NCBI GenBank assembly: GCA_902805475.1
Contig: CADCSX010000012.1
Location: 682,001-746,000 of the forward strand
Reading direction: 5' to 3'
DNA: 64,000 nucleotides
Source: Entonaema liquescens
Lineage: Eukaryota; Ascomycota; Sordariomycetes; Xylariales; Xylariaceae
The notes below the pieces were generated by a model. That model made no database searches. It had not been told where the DNA came from and saw nothing but the letters and a program-made list of their open reading frames with translations. Positions 34,971 to 47,500 of this stretch are shown here, piece after piece. Each line of letters opens with the position of its first letter. Position 1 is the stretch's first letter. A program made the position numbers and the translations under genes.

Positions 34971-37632
34971 ATGTCTACAATCCAACAGCTTAAGAATTTC
35001 ATCCGCCATGGTACGCCCCTCCGATGTCCACCCCTCTGTTGTTCCTTGATCAGTCTACCATGCCTTCCACACGTTTCCTTCGGTGTGTTTTGTTTGTTCT
35101 CCCTCACACAGTTTTTATTAATTTTCCCATTCGTTTTCGTTTTGCAACCCGTTTATCTTTACTTACCTTTTTGGTAACCTTTTCCAAAATTTCCTACTTG
35201 ATCTGTACTTGATCTATAGTCCATATGTTCCTAAGCTTCTGTCGATTTGCTGCAACTTATCACATCAACTGCCTTTTGGTACATGTCCCGCTGATATTGA
35301 TCTTTTCCGAACAGGCAAACAGGCCAGGGTAACCAACTACGAAGAGCCCTCGCGGAAACATGAATATTCTCCCCCGCAACCTACGCAACAGAAAGCCATG
35401 GGCCACTTAAGCGAGCCCGGCCACCCGGCCGGCAACGGTCACCGTAACAATCTTCCCGAAGCTTACTCCGCTCAACCCGGTGATGTACAGAACCAAAACC
35501 GTGTCGCACAGGCCGATGCAGCTGCTGCCCACCATGCCGAGGCTAAGCAGAACGTTTCCGGTACCCATTCGAATAAGAGCAGGAGTAGAGTAGACGATAC
35601 CCACGCCGCAAAGATCGTACAAGAGGAGAACGAGAATAGGAATAAGTTCCCCAAGTATCCCGGTCTAGAAAGGTGGGAACTACTCGAGAAGATGGGAGAT
35701 GGGGCATTCAGCAATGTTTACCGAGCGAAAGATCTGAAGGGCAATGCTGGTGAGGTTGCTATCAAGGTCGTCCGGAAATTCGAGATGAACAACATGCAGG
35801 TGAGTTTCTCTGGCGGTTGAGTTGATGTCTTCAACCTAGTCGTTTCTTCTTTCAGGTCGCTACTTGCGTTTCTGTTTTCAGCAAATTTAAATGTTTCCTT
35901 TTACCAACTATTGGGTTTTCGAATTATAGGGTATTAAGCACCTTCATCCGGATTTTAAGAAGGTCCCCAAGGCAGCAGAGGTGCGGAGATATTCCTTTCT
36001 TTTGTCCAATCTAACAGTTAAGCCCTCTGGCTACCTCTGATCCGTCTTTTTCACATTCATGGCATTTCTACGCATTTCTCTTTCTCTCTTCCGTCCTTCT
36101 ATCGTCTTATCGCAGCATACTCTACATATTCCTTAACTCAATGTCGCTAAAGCTAACAACCCACCGCAGCGAGCAAATATATTAAAGGAAGTCCAGATCA
36201 TGCGCCAGCTAGACCATCCTAATATAATCAAACTTGTCGACTTTTCAGAGTCCAAGCAGTATTATTACATTATCTTGGAACTCGCACCCGGCGGAGAGCT
36301 ATTTCATCAGATTGTGCGGCTCACCTATTTCAGTGAAGACCTCTCAAGGCACGTTATTGTGCAAGTCGCAAAAGCCCTCGAGTACCTCCACGAGGAGAAG
36401 GGTGTTGTTCATCGGTAAGTAAACAACGTCGCGTTGATCAGCTGCGAGCCTCGAATCCACTTCCTGATGGTACGACTCAGCAACCCCTCTGAGGGTGCAT
36501 TGAGGCGGCTAAATCAGGTGGCAGTGACGTCACTGAACATCCTAATCTTCGGCCCCTGCATCAGTCAACTAACATGTGAGATGATAGTGACATCAAACCC
36601 GAGAATATCTTATTCAGTCCAATACCGTTTGTCCCATCAAAAAACCCCAAGCCAAAGCAGCCTGGCGATGAAGACAAAGTAGATGAAGGCGAATTCATCA
36701 AGGGGGTTGGGGCAGGTGGGATTGGCCAAATCAAAATTGCTGATTTTGGTCTGTCGAAGATTGTATGGGATGACCAAACCATGACACCATGCGGTACTGT
36801 TGGTTATACAGCCCCTGAGATCGTCAAAGATGAGCGTTATTCCAAGTCGGTTGATATGTGGGCCCTCGGCTGCGTACTATACACATTATTATGCGGTTTC
36901 CCACCATTCTACGACGAAAGCATCGAGGTTCTTACGGAGAAGGTTGCTAAAGGTCAATATACTTTCCTATCACCGTGGTGGGATGATATCTCCAAGTCTG
37001 CTCAGGATTTAATAACGCACCTCCTATGTGTCGACCCCGACGAGCGATACACGATCAAAGAATTCTTGAGTCATCCGTGGATACAAGGATCCGGATCCAC
37101 GCCCCGCGACGAGAAGAAGCCGACAAGTGCAGAAGTCCTGCGCGCATTCGACGCTGGACGACTTATCGATGGCGAGCGTCGCATGGATTTCAGGTCACCA
37201 GGTGCGGTGAACCTCCGAGAGATTTTCGATGTCGGATACTCTGTACATCGGCAAGAAGAAGAGGCCAAGCGGAGAAAACAGATCGGCGCCAAGGGTGCTG
37301 CGCCGTCGCGATTGGCTGGTCTTCACGAAGACTCGGAGGAGGAGAAATCCGACCCAGAATATGTGCACAAAGCCGAGGCACAATCCCTCGAACAAAGTAT
37401 GCGTAAGACACACCTTGGTAAGGAGCAAGAACGTGGTCGACAACAGGATCGACAGGCCGACAGGGAACAAAAAGGGTACGGTCAACACAGCGCTGCTGTA
37501 GCGCAAGCTGCACGGCAACAGGTTCGTGACCGGCACAAGCAGCGGGGAGCGTTTGAACTCAACTTAGATGGGGCAACGTTACTTGGAAGGCGAGCTGCAA
37601 AGCCTGCAACCGCTAGCGTCGGCGGCTTATAG
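34971..37632 (+). CDS. srk1: CAMK-type Ser/Thr kinase, Rck2/Srk1 (MAPKAP-kinase) like
   Basis: Five exons: 34971-35010, 35315-35799, 35930-35980, 36170-36414 and 36588-37632, giving 621 aa with exact phases. The N-terminus MSTIQQLKNFIRHGKQAR is the signature start of fungal Srk1/Rck2 kinases. The kinase domain begins near W134: Gly loop GDGAFSNV, VAIKVV, HRDIKPEN (D275; the HRD arginine codon is split by an intron), IADFG (D326), an activation loop with TPCGTVGYTAPE (T340 in TP context), and a GSGSTPRDEK segment after the domain. About 40 residues rich in Lys/Pro/Asp lie between the catalytic loop and DFG. The C-terminal tail is long, charged and Gln/Arg-rich. By homology it acts downstream of the Hog1/Sty1 stress MAP kinase in the cytoplasm and nucleus. 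Confidence 0.93.
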
Positions 37633-38578
37633 GATAAGACAGCCGACAAGCAAAATGATACTGAGGAGACATTAGCACGGAGGCTGTAAGCATTAGCTTA
37701 TTTGATTCTAAGAACATCTGGGTCGAGTTTCTCAAACAAGCGCGGAGAACGGATTTTGGAGGCATCGAGGCATGTGATATCGGTTTGAATGAACAACACG
37801 GGAGTTCTTGTGGCTTTTTGTCTTTTTTGCAACATGGATCCGTAGCGCTTCACACATAGGACTAGGCGTTCCCGGAATCGAGATACATATTTCGCCCTGT
37901 TCAATTGATGGTGTTTCAATGTGAATAAATTTAAGGTTGTCCCTACATTCCTCGTTGTGATAAATTCGGTCTGGCCGCTTGCAGTATTAGTTCCCCAATC
38001 CTGCAGACTATCAAGGCAGTCTCCCTTCGTATTCTATTGGTGGTACATCGCTGTACTCAGCCCTTCCGACTAAATTTGAGACATGCTGGCCTATTAATGC
38101 AGCGTATAGCCATTGAATGCAGCCGAACTAGGCGTTTGGTTCCTGGATCTGTCCAGTCTGCCCTCGCTAGGGATTGTCAGGAACTCGAAGCTATCTTTTT
38201 CCAATCAAATGCCCCCTATAATATCTTTTCATAGAGATGTAGTAGTTGATTGTGAATTGTATAAGAAGTTGTCGATCATCCACCATCTTTCAAATCTTGA
38301 TCTACGCAATCACACGCATCTATATTACCTCATGCATCCTTTTACGACACAATATCTAATAAGTAATACGCAGTCATATTGACGACTATAATCTATCGCC
38401 AACTTATACCATTCAGAACCCTATATTCAATTTCTATTTTCATTCAAGTTGCATTTATAAAGCACTCCCTATAATCGCCTCGAATATAACGAAGTTACCA
38501 AACCCCGAAGAATACCGCAATAATATACCCAACCGCTTATCCGAAGCTGCTAATAAACATAATAAAGTAAAGGATACC
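37633..38578. other. intergenic, no gene seen
   Basis: Probable 3' untranslated region of the kinase, then AT-leaning sequence with short frames only. Confidence 0.6.
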
Positions 38579-39967
38579 ATGGCGAGTCCTCTAGCACAAT
38601 ATGGGGTCCAGTACATGCCATCGACTGGAGGCTGCATGGTCGATTTGGCCGCTATACCCTCCCATCTTTTTGACTCTTGCAGCACAGTCCATATCCGCAT
38701 CCCAGAAGTTCAGCACCATGTTGACGTCCAGTCGGACATGATCTGCATTAAACCAAGCCAGCCGGCTCCGGTCCAAAATGCCGCCCTCTACCGGGAGCAG
38801 TACATGTATCCGAACGTGGTAATGCCAACGGATCTTCCTCATGCATCGCCGAAGAACCACAAACAACAACCGCATCCATTAGATAGCCCAGAGAGCCCGA
38901 AAGGATCCACCCCGAATCGTAAGCCGGAACCGCATGGCGCAAAGCCTGTGAGCCCGAATGCGCCGGGTAATTCGCATGAACAGCCGTCGCCGACTGTGCG
39001 AACCTTTGTGAAGACAACACATTGGTCTACCCTAACGGCTAGTCATACCGCCTCACCATCTCCTCACGTCACGCACGTCTTACAATCACCATCCGTAGTG
39101 ACTACTTCCTGCACCACCCACCTCCACAATACCGGTCCTTCAACATCACCTATCGTCCACGCCCCGACGCCATCTACGCTAACCACGCGAATCATACTCT
39201 CATCACTGCCATCACCACCGTCCCAAGACATCCCAACACCTAGCCCCCAACCCTCTCGCCCGGCTGTGGTACCCCCACCATTCCCCCTTCCGAAACCAGA
39301 ACCGGAAGTAATCCCACACCCCGAGCCGGGATTCATCGCGCCCCCAACCCCGGAGTTCTGCGGCGAGATGTACTTCAAAATGGACGTGACGCACATCGAA
39401 ACCCTCGACCCGCACGACCTCGACGCGTACCTCAACCTGCTCGGGCTCGGCGACCTCGGGCTCGACCTAGACCTCGACTTCGACCACGGGATCGCCGGGC
39501 TGCTCGACTCGCTGCTCGACGGCGCCGTGGACGACGACTCGACGCGCAGTATCCGCCAGGAGCTCGAGCGGTCGTATCGCGTTAAGTGCGGGGTCTCGGT
39601 GCAGGAGTTATGGGATAGCAGCAGCAGTGGTGAAGAGGAAAGGGGTCATGTGGAATTCATCCGCTCGATGGACTCGCAGACCCTGTGTCTGCAGGAGTGC
39701 GAGAAGAGCGCGATCGCGGGGGCAAGGGACGGCGACGTCGCGGAGTGTCTGGGCGCCGCGTGGAGTGCCAGCTTGGAGAGGGATAATTGTAGGTTTTGGA
39801 CCGGGGGTAGGGATGAGTTTTTGCCGGTGGAGAGGTTGAAGGCGGGAGAGACGGGGAGTGGGATTTGGTGTATTTGTGATGGGGAGAGTCGTGTGTGTAT
39901 GTGTATTGGGAGAAGCGTGGCGCTTGTGGTTCTTTTATTTGATTTTTTGGGTTGTCGGATTTTATAA
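38579..39967 (+). CDS. low-complexity hypothetical protein with Cys-rich tail
   Basis: Single open frame of 462 aa. Residues about 85-250 are Pro/Ser/Thr/His-rich (many SP/TP and PxP motifs). A segment of acidic Leu/Asp repeats follows (LGDLGLDLDLDFDHGIAGLL), then a C-terminal part with at least eight Cys (SLCLQECEKS-like spacing, NCRFW, WCICDG, CMCIG), and a hydrophobic end. No signal peptide or known domain. Strong GC bias in the last third and a lack of stops argue for a real gene, but the start and a possible missed intron near the 3' end are uncertain. Function unknown. Confidence 0.5.
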   Translation: MASPLAQYGVQYMPSTGGCMVDLAAIPSHLFDSCSTVHIRIPEVQHHVDVQSDMICIKPSQPAPVQNAALYREQYMYPNVVMPTDLPHASPKNHKQQPHPLDSPESPKGSTPNRKPEPHGAKPVSPNAPGNSHEQPSPTVRTFVKTTHWSTLTASHTASPSPHVTHVLQSPSVVTTSCTTHLHNTGPSTSPIVHAPTPSTLTTRIILSSLPSPPSQDIPTPSPQPSRPAVVPPPFPLPKPEPEVIPHPEPGFIAPPTPEFCGEMYFKMDVTHIETLDPHDLDAYLNLLGLGDLGLDLDLDFDHGIAGLLDSLLDGAVDDDSTRSIRQELERSYRVKCGVSVQELWDSSSSGEEERGHVEFIRSMDSQTLCLQECEKSAIAGARDGDVAECLGAAWSASLERDNCRFWTGGRDEFLPVERLKAGETGSGIWCICDGESRVCMCIGRSVALVVLLFDFLGCRIL

Positions 39968-40289
39968 TGTGCGAATATCTGCGAAAAAAGTTCTTGGGCG
40001 TTTAAATAGTAACACGATAATATCTTCAATAACTTTATAGTAGTTTAATAAAGCGACTTGGGCAAACAAATGAACGGCCAACAAGTATACAGATTTAAAC
40101 GTAAAGCCATAGGGTAAGTCTTGAGCCGCGAAGTCTTAAAAGCTTTATTATAGAACTATTCGATCTTTTACTACCTCACCCCCGCGATATCTCCTGTCTG
40201 TTGATATTATACATTGTAGCGGCTAGTAAAAGTGCATTTGGCATCAGCCTAGAGATATCCATCCTCTTCCCCCTTCACCCGATCGCCCC
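39968..40289. other. short convergent gap
   Basis: AT-rich gap between the converging hypothetical and dioxygenase genes; likely 3' untranslated sequence only. Confidence 0.6.
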
Positions 40290-41620
40290 TCAGCCGTGCG
40301 TCGGCGGCGGGCTAGCTACAGCCCAGAAGTCGAAGTCGGGGTTATCATAGCCGCCGCCCTCCTTCCAGGTCGACGCGTACGGAGCATAATGGTCCCAATT
40401 CGACGAAGTGTTCAGGCCAAGCTCGGCCCAGACGAACAACCCGTCTTCCAGCTTGTTGCTCAGGTGGATGTAGTTGGGGAAGGGGTCGTACTCGGACGTC
40501 GCGGCGTACCCGGTAAACCAGTCCTCGAGGTTGCTCGTGTGCGGGATTTTGTTGGTGTTGTACGGCGCGGTAGACTCGATGGTGTCGCGCAGCGTCTGGT
40601 CGAAGAACAGCTGCGAGAGGTGCGCGACGCGGCCGCCCGTGTACGTGCCGTTGGGCAGGACCTCGGAGCCGACGTGGGCGATCAGGTGCTGGTGCGTGGC
40701 GCGCCCCTGGTAGTGGCCCGGGAAGATGGTATCGAAGTTCACGACCCCGTCCTCGTCCACCGGCTGCACGCCTCGCAGGAACGTCGTTCCCAGCCCGCCC
40801 TCGCCTCGCGCGCTGACGCCGCTGTACGCGCCTGTCGCGTTGCACGACCACGTGTCGATCAGCACGCCCTTGACCGGCTCGCACGTCTGCACGTCGATGA
40901 ACTGTACCTCGAGGTGCATGGGCACACCGACCACGTCCTCCACCACGTTGGTGCGGATGTGCTCCTGGTACACGAAGTACGGCCCGTTGGCATTGTCGGG
41001 GGTCAGCACGCAGCTGGTGTTGGAGCCGAAGATGTCCTTGTTAGGAGTGTCCTTGGTGAAGTCTAGCGCTCCCGTCTTGTTGTGCGATATCTCGGCCCAT
41101 TTCTGGAATGCTGCTGCGTCGCGACGATGTAGCCAGGGTGCTATGGTGACGGGTTAGTTACAGCGAAAGAGCTACAAGAGAGGACATTCCTGAGAGAATT
41201 GTTCTTACCCTTCTCAATGCCTTTATCGCGGCGAAGTTGAGCGAATTTCTCTGCTCGTCGAGCCACTGGGATAATTCGAGTTAGCATACCTCATCCGTTT
41301 AGGGGTTAAGGGGTAAAAGGATCGTGTTCTCTTAATTACGAGTTTAGGCAAAACTAACATCCTTATGTCTATGATGGAGAAGATGGCAGTAGAAATTATG
41401 AAGGATACATACTGGCACGCTCTTTACGAGCTTTCACCGCAGGCGAGTTTTGACACGCCTCAAGGGCCCTCGTGTTCATCTTGTTGACGACGTGGGCATT
41501 ACCCATCTCCTCTAAAGCCTCTCGCTTCCCATATTTCTCTCCCGGGTGTCCGAGGACCACCATAGGGGTTAGCGATAGGGCCACGGCCAGGGTAGCCGCG
41601 ATAGAGGGCACATGCACCAT
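40290..41620 (-). CDS. secreted intradiol ring-cleavage dioxygenase
   Basis: Three exons on the minus strand: 41620-41413, 41265-41209 and 41140-40290, giving 371 aa with closed phases. A clear signal peptide lies at the N-terminus (SIAATLAVALSLTPMVVLG, then HPGEKY). A basic propeptide-like helix with ARRAEKFAQLRR and APWLHRRDAA precedes the catalytic domain, as in fungal extracellular intradiol dioxygenases. The expected Fe(III) ligands are present: Y143 (NGPYF), Y232 (GHYQG), H238 and H240 (RATHQHLIAH). The enzyme would cleave catechol-type rings between the hydroxyls, here on phenolics or lignin fragments outside the cell. Third codon positions are very GC-rich in the last exon, which creates long shadow frames on the other strand. 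Confidence 0.93.
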
Positions 41621-43167
41621 TCTGAACCGTTGTTTTGAGGTGATCTTGACAGAGTCAGAGTACAGAGAAGAAACCTATCCTTTCACTGAGCAGTTAAAGG
41701 GGCCACCCCCCTTTTTAGCCACCACTACCCCCAGAGCATGAAGCTCTTCAACGGGCCATGCTAGGTTCATCAGCGTTATTTACTATTTCTCCATTAAGCC
41801 CGCCAAGAATCTCAGCCACGGCAGACATAGTCGCCCACGGCAGCAACGCCGGCAGTAGGACATCTAGAGAAGGGAACTAATATAGTAAGAGGTACGAATC
41901 AAGTTATAGGACCCCGCAAAAAAATAAAACCGTCGACGGCTCTACTTCTCCCTGGTGTCTTGAAGAAGCAAAAGTCGGGTTTGCGCCATTCAGTAGGTCT
42001 TTTCGATGTTTGGGCCCCTCTCTTTATCCGGTCTTGGACGCCGTGCGCTCTGCCCGATCAAATAGGTAATTTGGCGGCGATCCCCTGCCGACCGAGACTC
42101 TAGGCGCGGGCAGGGATGGTATGACATGGCCACTACGAAAAGAAAGAAAAAATAATAATAAAATTCCCCCCAGACTCGAATATGAGGCTAAATCTAACCC
42201 GCATTTCAAAAACGACTCCTTGATAGGTCCATCTGCACCCCGGACTCGTCTATACCCCAGAGATTGCCCTCGCTTCAAGTCCCGTCCTCGACACCAATGG
42301 GCAGGCTCGGATTATATTAAGCTTCGCATGCGTGCTGCGCCCTCGAGGTTCAATTACGATATACGATCGCCTTCATTGGACGGCTCCCGGGGTCGTGGGT
42401 ATGGCGGGTAGGACAAGGCAAATGCCGCCCTTTTTTTTCACGAGAAGAAAGTGTCGGCATCGAGACACGTTTCATGCGTGTTCCCAAGTCGTATTTGCCT
42501 GAGAGTACCTAACCCATATCTCTCTTGTTGGTGGTCGGGCTCCCTCTCTTGGCCCCCCCTTGTCATTGTCATTTGAGAAATTGATCTTCATCTACTTTTC
42601 AAAACCCACCCAAACATACATAACCAGCACATTGCCATAGCCACCACACTTGGATCAGGCTAAATATCCTGTGTTTTCTTAACGCAATAATAATTTACCT
42701 TGAGACGGCTTAAGCTTGGTGGATGTTTATTACCACTCATCCATGACTCTCTCTTTTGATTAAGTTAGTCCAAGAGCCGTTACAGCCGCCAATGGGATGG
42801 GCTGACTATGGGTTCGGTAAGGTATTGTACGATATACCTAGGTAAAGGTAAGTATGTATTACACTAATTTTACAAAGCTATGCTTAATGCTATTATACTA
42901 ATAGAGTCACAATTTAGGGCTGAGTTAAGCTTATCAGGCAAAAGGAGACAGGAACGTTTTTCGAAAAAGCCAAGAGTTTGTATTATTGCTACCTAGTTAT
43001 TCGAAAGTGGTTTTTACTACTACTAGAATCGCATGCTCGAACATGGCAAATTCTATGTAACCCCGATGTCCAAAGCGTTGACGGCCCACTCAGCAAAGCC
43101 GATGCGGGATGATTAAGCCCCGTTAGTTATCGTCTTCGTCCATTATTATGCTGGGTAGAGCAATAAT
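41621..43167. other. intergenic, no gene seen
   Basis: Holds the dioxygenase promoter (right of 41620) and the subtilase 3' flank. It contains the palindrome TACCTAGGTA at 42835-42844. Frames near 42024-42411 overlap on both strands and look like chance. Confidence 0.55.
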
Positions 43168-44560
43168 TTAAGCACCGTTGCCGTTGTAGATGACGGCGTT
43201 GACAGTGCCACTGGGGATGCCAGTGAGCTTGCCAGTGGTGTAGAGAGCCTTGATGCGGTTGGTGACGGCACCGGGGCTGGTAAGACCCTCAAGGGCAATG
43301 AGGTATAGCGAAAGACCAGTCACGTGGGGAGTGGCCATCGAGGTACCAGAGATGGTGTTGGTGGCAGTGTTTCCGCCGATCCAAGAGGAAAGGACGTCAG
43401 TGCCGGGGGCGAAGACATCGACAACGGCACCGTAGTTGGAGTAGGAGGCAATCCTCCATGAGGAGTCGATAGCACCGACAGTGATGGCGTTAGCAGCAGA
43501 GGCGGGCGAGGTGTTGCCAGCGTCGGTGGCGCTGTTACCGGCGGCGACGACCGATAGGACACCAGAGCTGTAGGCAGAGTTGACGGCGTTGTTGAAGGCA
43601 GATGAGAAGCCACCACCTAGGGACAAGCTGAGAGCGGACTTGCTCTGGCGGTTCTTGCTGATGATGTCGTTGACGGCCCAGTTGTATCCGTCCAAGATGA
43701 TGGAAGTGGAGCTGCTGGATCCCTGGAAGACCTTGACGGATAGGATGGTAGCCTGCTTGGCAACACCGTAGGTGGAGCCTCCAATGGTACCGGCGACGTG
43801 GGTACCGTGGCCAACAGCGTCAGCGTCGCTGCCACCGACGGCGTTGTAGGCGAGCGAAGCACGGCCGCCGAATTGCTGGTGTGTAGCAAGGATACCGGTG
43901 TCGATGATGTAGGCGAAGGTGCCCTGGCCGGCGGTGCTGTCGTAGATGTACGAGGTGGAACCGGAAGTGCGGTGGGAGACGGTTCCTAGACCCCAGGTAG
44001 CACCGGTCTGGGTGGTGAGAGCCTTCTTGGAGAGCTCAGGGGTCTCGTCGACGAGGTAGTAGACTTGGTCCTCCTCAATCTCGGCGACCTGGTATGAATG
44101 TCAGCGTATGTGCACTGAGAGTATGCGATTTCGAGACGCTAAGCGCGCGCCAAGGAGACCAAGGAGGCCAAGGCATCTATCTTTCTTCATATTTCCCGAT
44201 CTGTCTACAGATCCGCCGCTACGGTTCAAAAGCTGAAAATGGTATCTGACTTACATCGGGGTGGTTCTTGATCTGCTCAAGAGTCTCCTCGTCGAATTCA
44301 CCAGCGTAGGCGTTGAAGGTGTTGATGTTGTACTCGCGCTCAACACCGACGGTGTCACGCTTGTTCAAGCTGCGGGCATGGACGCTGCGGGCCCAGTTGA
44401 CGTGAGACTTGAAGTCCTGGGTGGTGACGCCCTCCTTGAGGGTAACAATGTACTTGTTGGGAATGATTTCCTTCTTCTGCTGGGTAGCAGGAGTAGGAGC
44501 GGCAATGGCCGTGGGGAGCAGGGCTCCGAGGAAGAGCGCGAGGCGACGAACGTTGAACAT
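43168..44560 (-). CDS. secreted subtilisin-like serine protease (S8, proteinase K type)
   Basis: Two exons on the minus strand, 44560-44255 and 44088-43168, separated by a 166-nt intron, giving 408 aa. A signal peptide (RRLALFLGALLPTAIA) is followed by an inhibitor I9 propeptide (NKYIVTLKEGV to the VAEIEEDQV end that spans the splice site). The mature enzyme starts near residue 125-130. The catalytic triad is D165 (IIDTGI), H196 (GHGTHVAGT) and S352 (GTSMATPH); the oxyanion Asn is in VVAAGN. Length and motifs match fungal alkaline/cuticle-degrading proteases. It is expected to digest protein outside the cell. The ATG at 44560 was preferred over an upstream in-frame start because it gives a proper signal peptide and has a TATA box about 100 bp upstream. 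Confidence 0.95.
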
Positions 44561-47500
44561 TGTGAACTGAGTGTGTAGCTGAGGAGAAGACTGTTGCTTT
44601 TGGCTCGGGGCTGTCGAACTTCTCTTAAGACACACTAAACGGGAGCGATCAAAGCGTCTTATATAGACGTTTCTGATGCTTTGACGAACTCAAAAATCCG
44701 CCATCGATGGTGACATATTGTATGCTTCATTACGATATGGTCCGATGAGGTTCTCGAGGTAGGCCGAATATCATCGAGCTTCCCGATCAGCGTTAGGATA
44801 CATGGTAGAGCGCTTAAGAGACGTGGATGAGAGTCACGACGCGATTCAAAATACGGAAGGAGGAATAGGAGACGCATGCGGGCGAAAGCGTGGAGCACAT
44901 GTAAGTGGTGGCTGAAGATTATTAAGAAGCTGTACTCCATAGGCCACCACTCGACGCATTGCTGAACAATACAATGTAGGAGGAGGCCGAACAGGCAGGA
45001 AATCGCTTGGCAATGTAACTTCGATGCCAAATGGTGAAGCTGAAAGCAAACCAGCAGGCGAAGTAATACGGGACGAGATGCAAGCGAGGCCACCGGCACT
45101 CATACCTCAAGGTAGTTAGACCGAGGTGCGGTTGCTCTGGAGCTATGCGATGGTGTGATAGCCATAGGCCCCCAAGGCCTGAGGGCTCTCAGGCCCTTTT
45201 GCTCTATCGCTACATCGCCCCAAAGACGTCAGCCGCATAGCCGTGCCGGATCGGCAGGGACCTGCGTGATTCCCCGGTGGTCTGTTTAACCCAGCCCTAT
45301 ACCAGCTAGGTCGGGTAAAGATCACCTAGAGATGGCATCTTATCGAGGTTCGCAGTAGCAGATAATAGCATGATCTGCGCTGCGACAGTTCGGGGATTAA
45401 CCGTGAGGCTTCAGACGGAACGCTCAGCGATTTAGAAAGTTCAGCACAGCGCTGAGATCGAACCCCTAAGCGCTGAAGGCTTGGCTTTCCCTCAACCCTG
45501 ATTCTTGGATACTCGTAAAGCTGCCTGAGCGACCTGGCGCTTGGGTAGCATCAGATAAGGATACCAGAGCCAATATTACGAACGATGTATAGTCAAGCCA
45601 TCAGGTAGGCTACCCGTCCAATAATAAGCTCTAAACCGTGCGTTCAAGTTCTTATCAGGACAGGGCGGGGCTGAGACGGGATGCCAACTCAATCTTGGCA
45701 ATATAAACTTGGAGGAAGGTCAACCTGTGAGGAAGCTCGTGTGAAGCAGGTACTAGGGTGGCGCCGGCAAACAACTTGGACGGTGAGGATAGCTCGGGAG
45801 TTGGGAGCTAGGATAACTAGCGTAAGTAGTGCATAGTACGATCGGAGATTTAGGTCTGTTAGGCATATCTTATTGATCTTGAGGCGCCAAGGCTGAGCGG
45901 GCACGGACGGGGACCATGTACCCTCTTACGAAGGGAGCGATGTAACGCAGTCCAGGCTTGTCTGAACTTCAGAGCTTCCGTTTTCGTAAAGTGAACCCCG
46001 ACAGAGACGCATCACGTTCATCACGACAGAATGGCGCAAATAGGTGAGGCCCTGTTACCTTACAGCTTACCCATGATGACATCGTGACACATGGGGATTG
46101 CGACAGCGTGGGAGGCCGCGCAGGAGTCCGCGCAGGAGTTGAAAGTGGGTTATAAGTTATTTGGGACTTTTCTCGTAATGAAAACCAAGTCCTTCCCCGG
46201 TCCTCAGGGTTCGCAAGGCCGATGCGATGCCACATCAGTCGGAAATGCCGGTCTCGTGAACTAGACTACCGATTCTCCTAGCGCCGGGGTGGAGCCGGGC
46301 ACGCGACTCAGTTTGTTAATTTGCTGCTTACATCTAGCTTACATCTATCGAGGAGGCGTATAATGGTGTAATCGTGATATACGATGGTGGAAGTTGAAAA
46401 AGAGGAAAGAGTTTGGATGAAGAGGTCAGACGAATATATTTCTTGGTGCGAGTTAATTTACATTTGCGAACACATGCCAACTCCAATCAATACCGGGTGC
46501 TTTCGGTCGTCTAACCGCTACCTAGGTATTCTCTCTATATTCAAATCCTAGGATATATGAATGAGTAATATGATAATCCAGAAATGTCTTTAGTTAGGAG
46601 TAAATATTGACTAAAGATATATCTCTCTCTTGCTTGGCAATTGCGACGATACCGGGGATAGGGATTAACAATTGATATTAGATCCGACGCGGCAGAGCGT
46701 GTGTTGGTAAGAGGGACTTGGGATTCTTCTTCGTTTGACGAAACCAATAATAACTACCTCACGCCCATTCCTTGGGCCATTATGCAGGTAACTCTCCCAT
46801 GGAAACCTAGGTGCAAGTCATTCCTAGTTGCATCCTACGGCATTGGCAACCCCTAAGAATTCCTATGAGTACGAGATTGTAAATAATATTGATAATGGCT
46901 TAGCTATCAGGATTTCTTCATTTTGACAATGGTCTGGTTAATCTGCTCAACGTGTAAGTGGAACGATAGAATAGACTTTTGTTGGTGATCTATGCCCGAC
47001 TTTTCCACCAACTACTTAATAGGGTTAACACGTTCCCCCGCAAATCGACGTCCTTAGGATCTGACAACATAATCAGATTGCCGTCAGAATAAAGGCCTAA
47101 CAGAAGAATTCTGTTTTTGAAATATTTTAGTTGGATAGGATAGGCGCAAGAAATGAAAAAAAAAAGTTATTCTGAATTAGAGTTAATTATGGAAGTCATT
47201 CTCGTATTTAGTAGAAGGATATAATAGATGATCTGGTAGAGTTATGTGGATAGGAAAGTGACACATCTGGTATGTTGGTACTTCAAATGCCGGCATATTT
47301 TTGACGCTATTTTGACAACCTATGCCGTTTACAAGCCCACCCAAAAGTAAATATCGAAATGGACGAGAAACACGTGATGAAAACTATACTTTTGACCGTG
47401 ATTTGACTCGACGAAGCAATACTATAATATATTAGCAATTATCGTGTTTATTCACTCATTCATCTACGCTTTCTAGTCCCCCTTTTCTGGTATCTAAGTA

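Noticed and set aside
40296..41066. 256-aa plus-strand frame and 179-aa frame over the dioxygenase
   Set aside because: Both mirror the dioxygenase exon; low-complexity Arg/Val-rich translations without domains.
44659..45099. 146-aa minus-strand frame upstream of the subtilase
   Set aside because: Overlaps two other chance frames, rich in Leu/Cys/His without a domain, and lies in the subtilase promoter.
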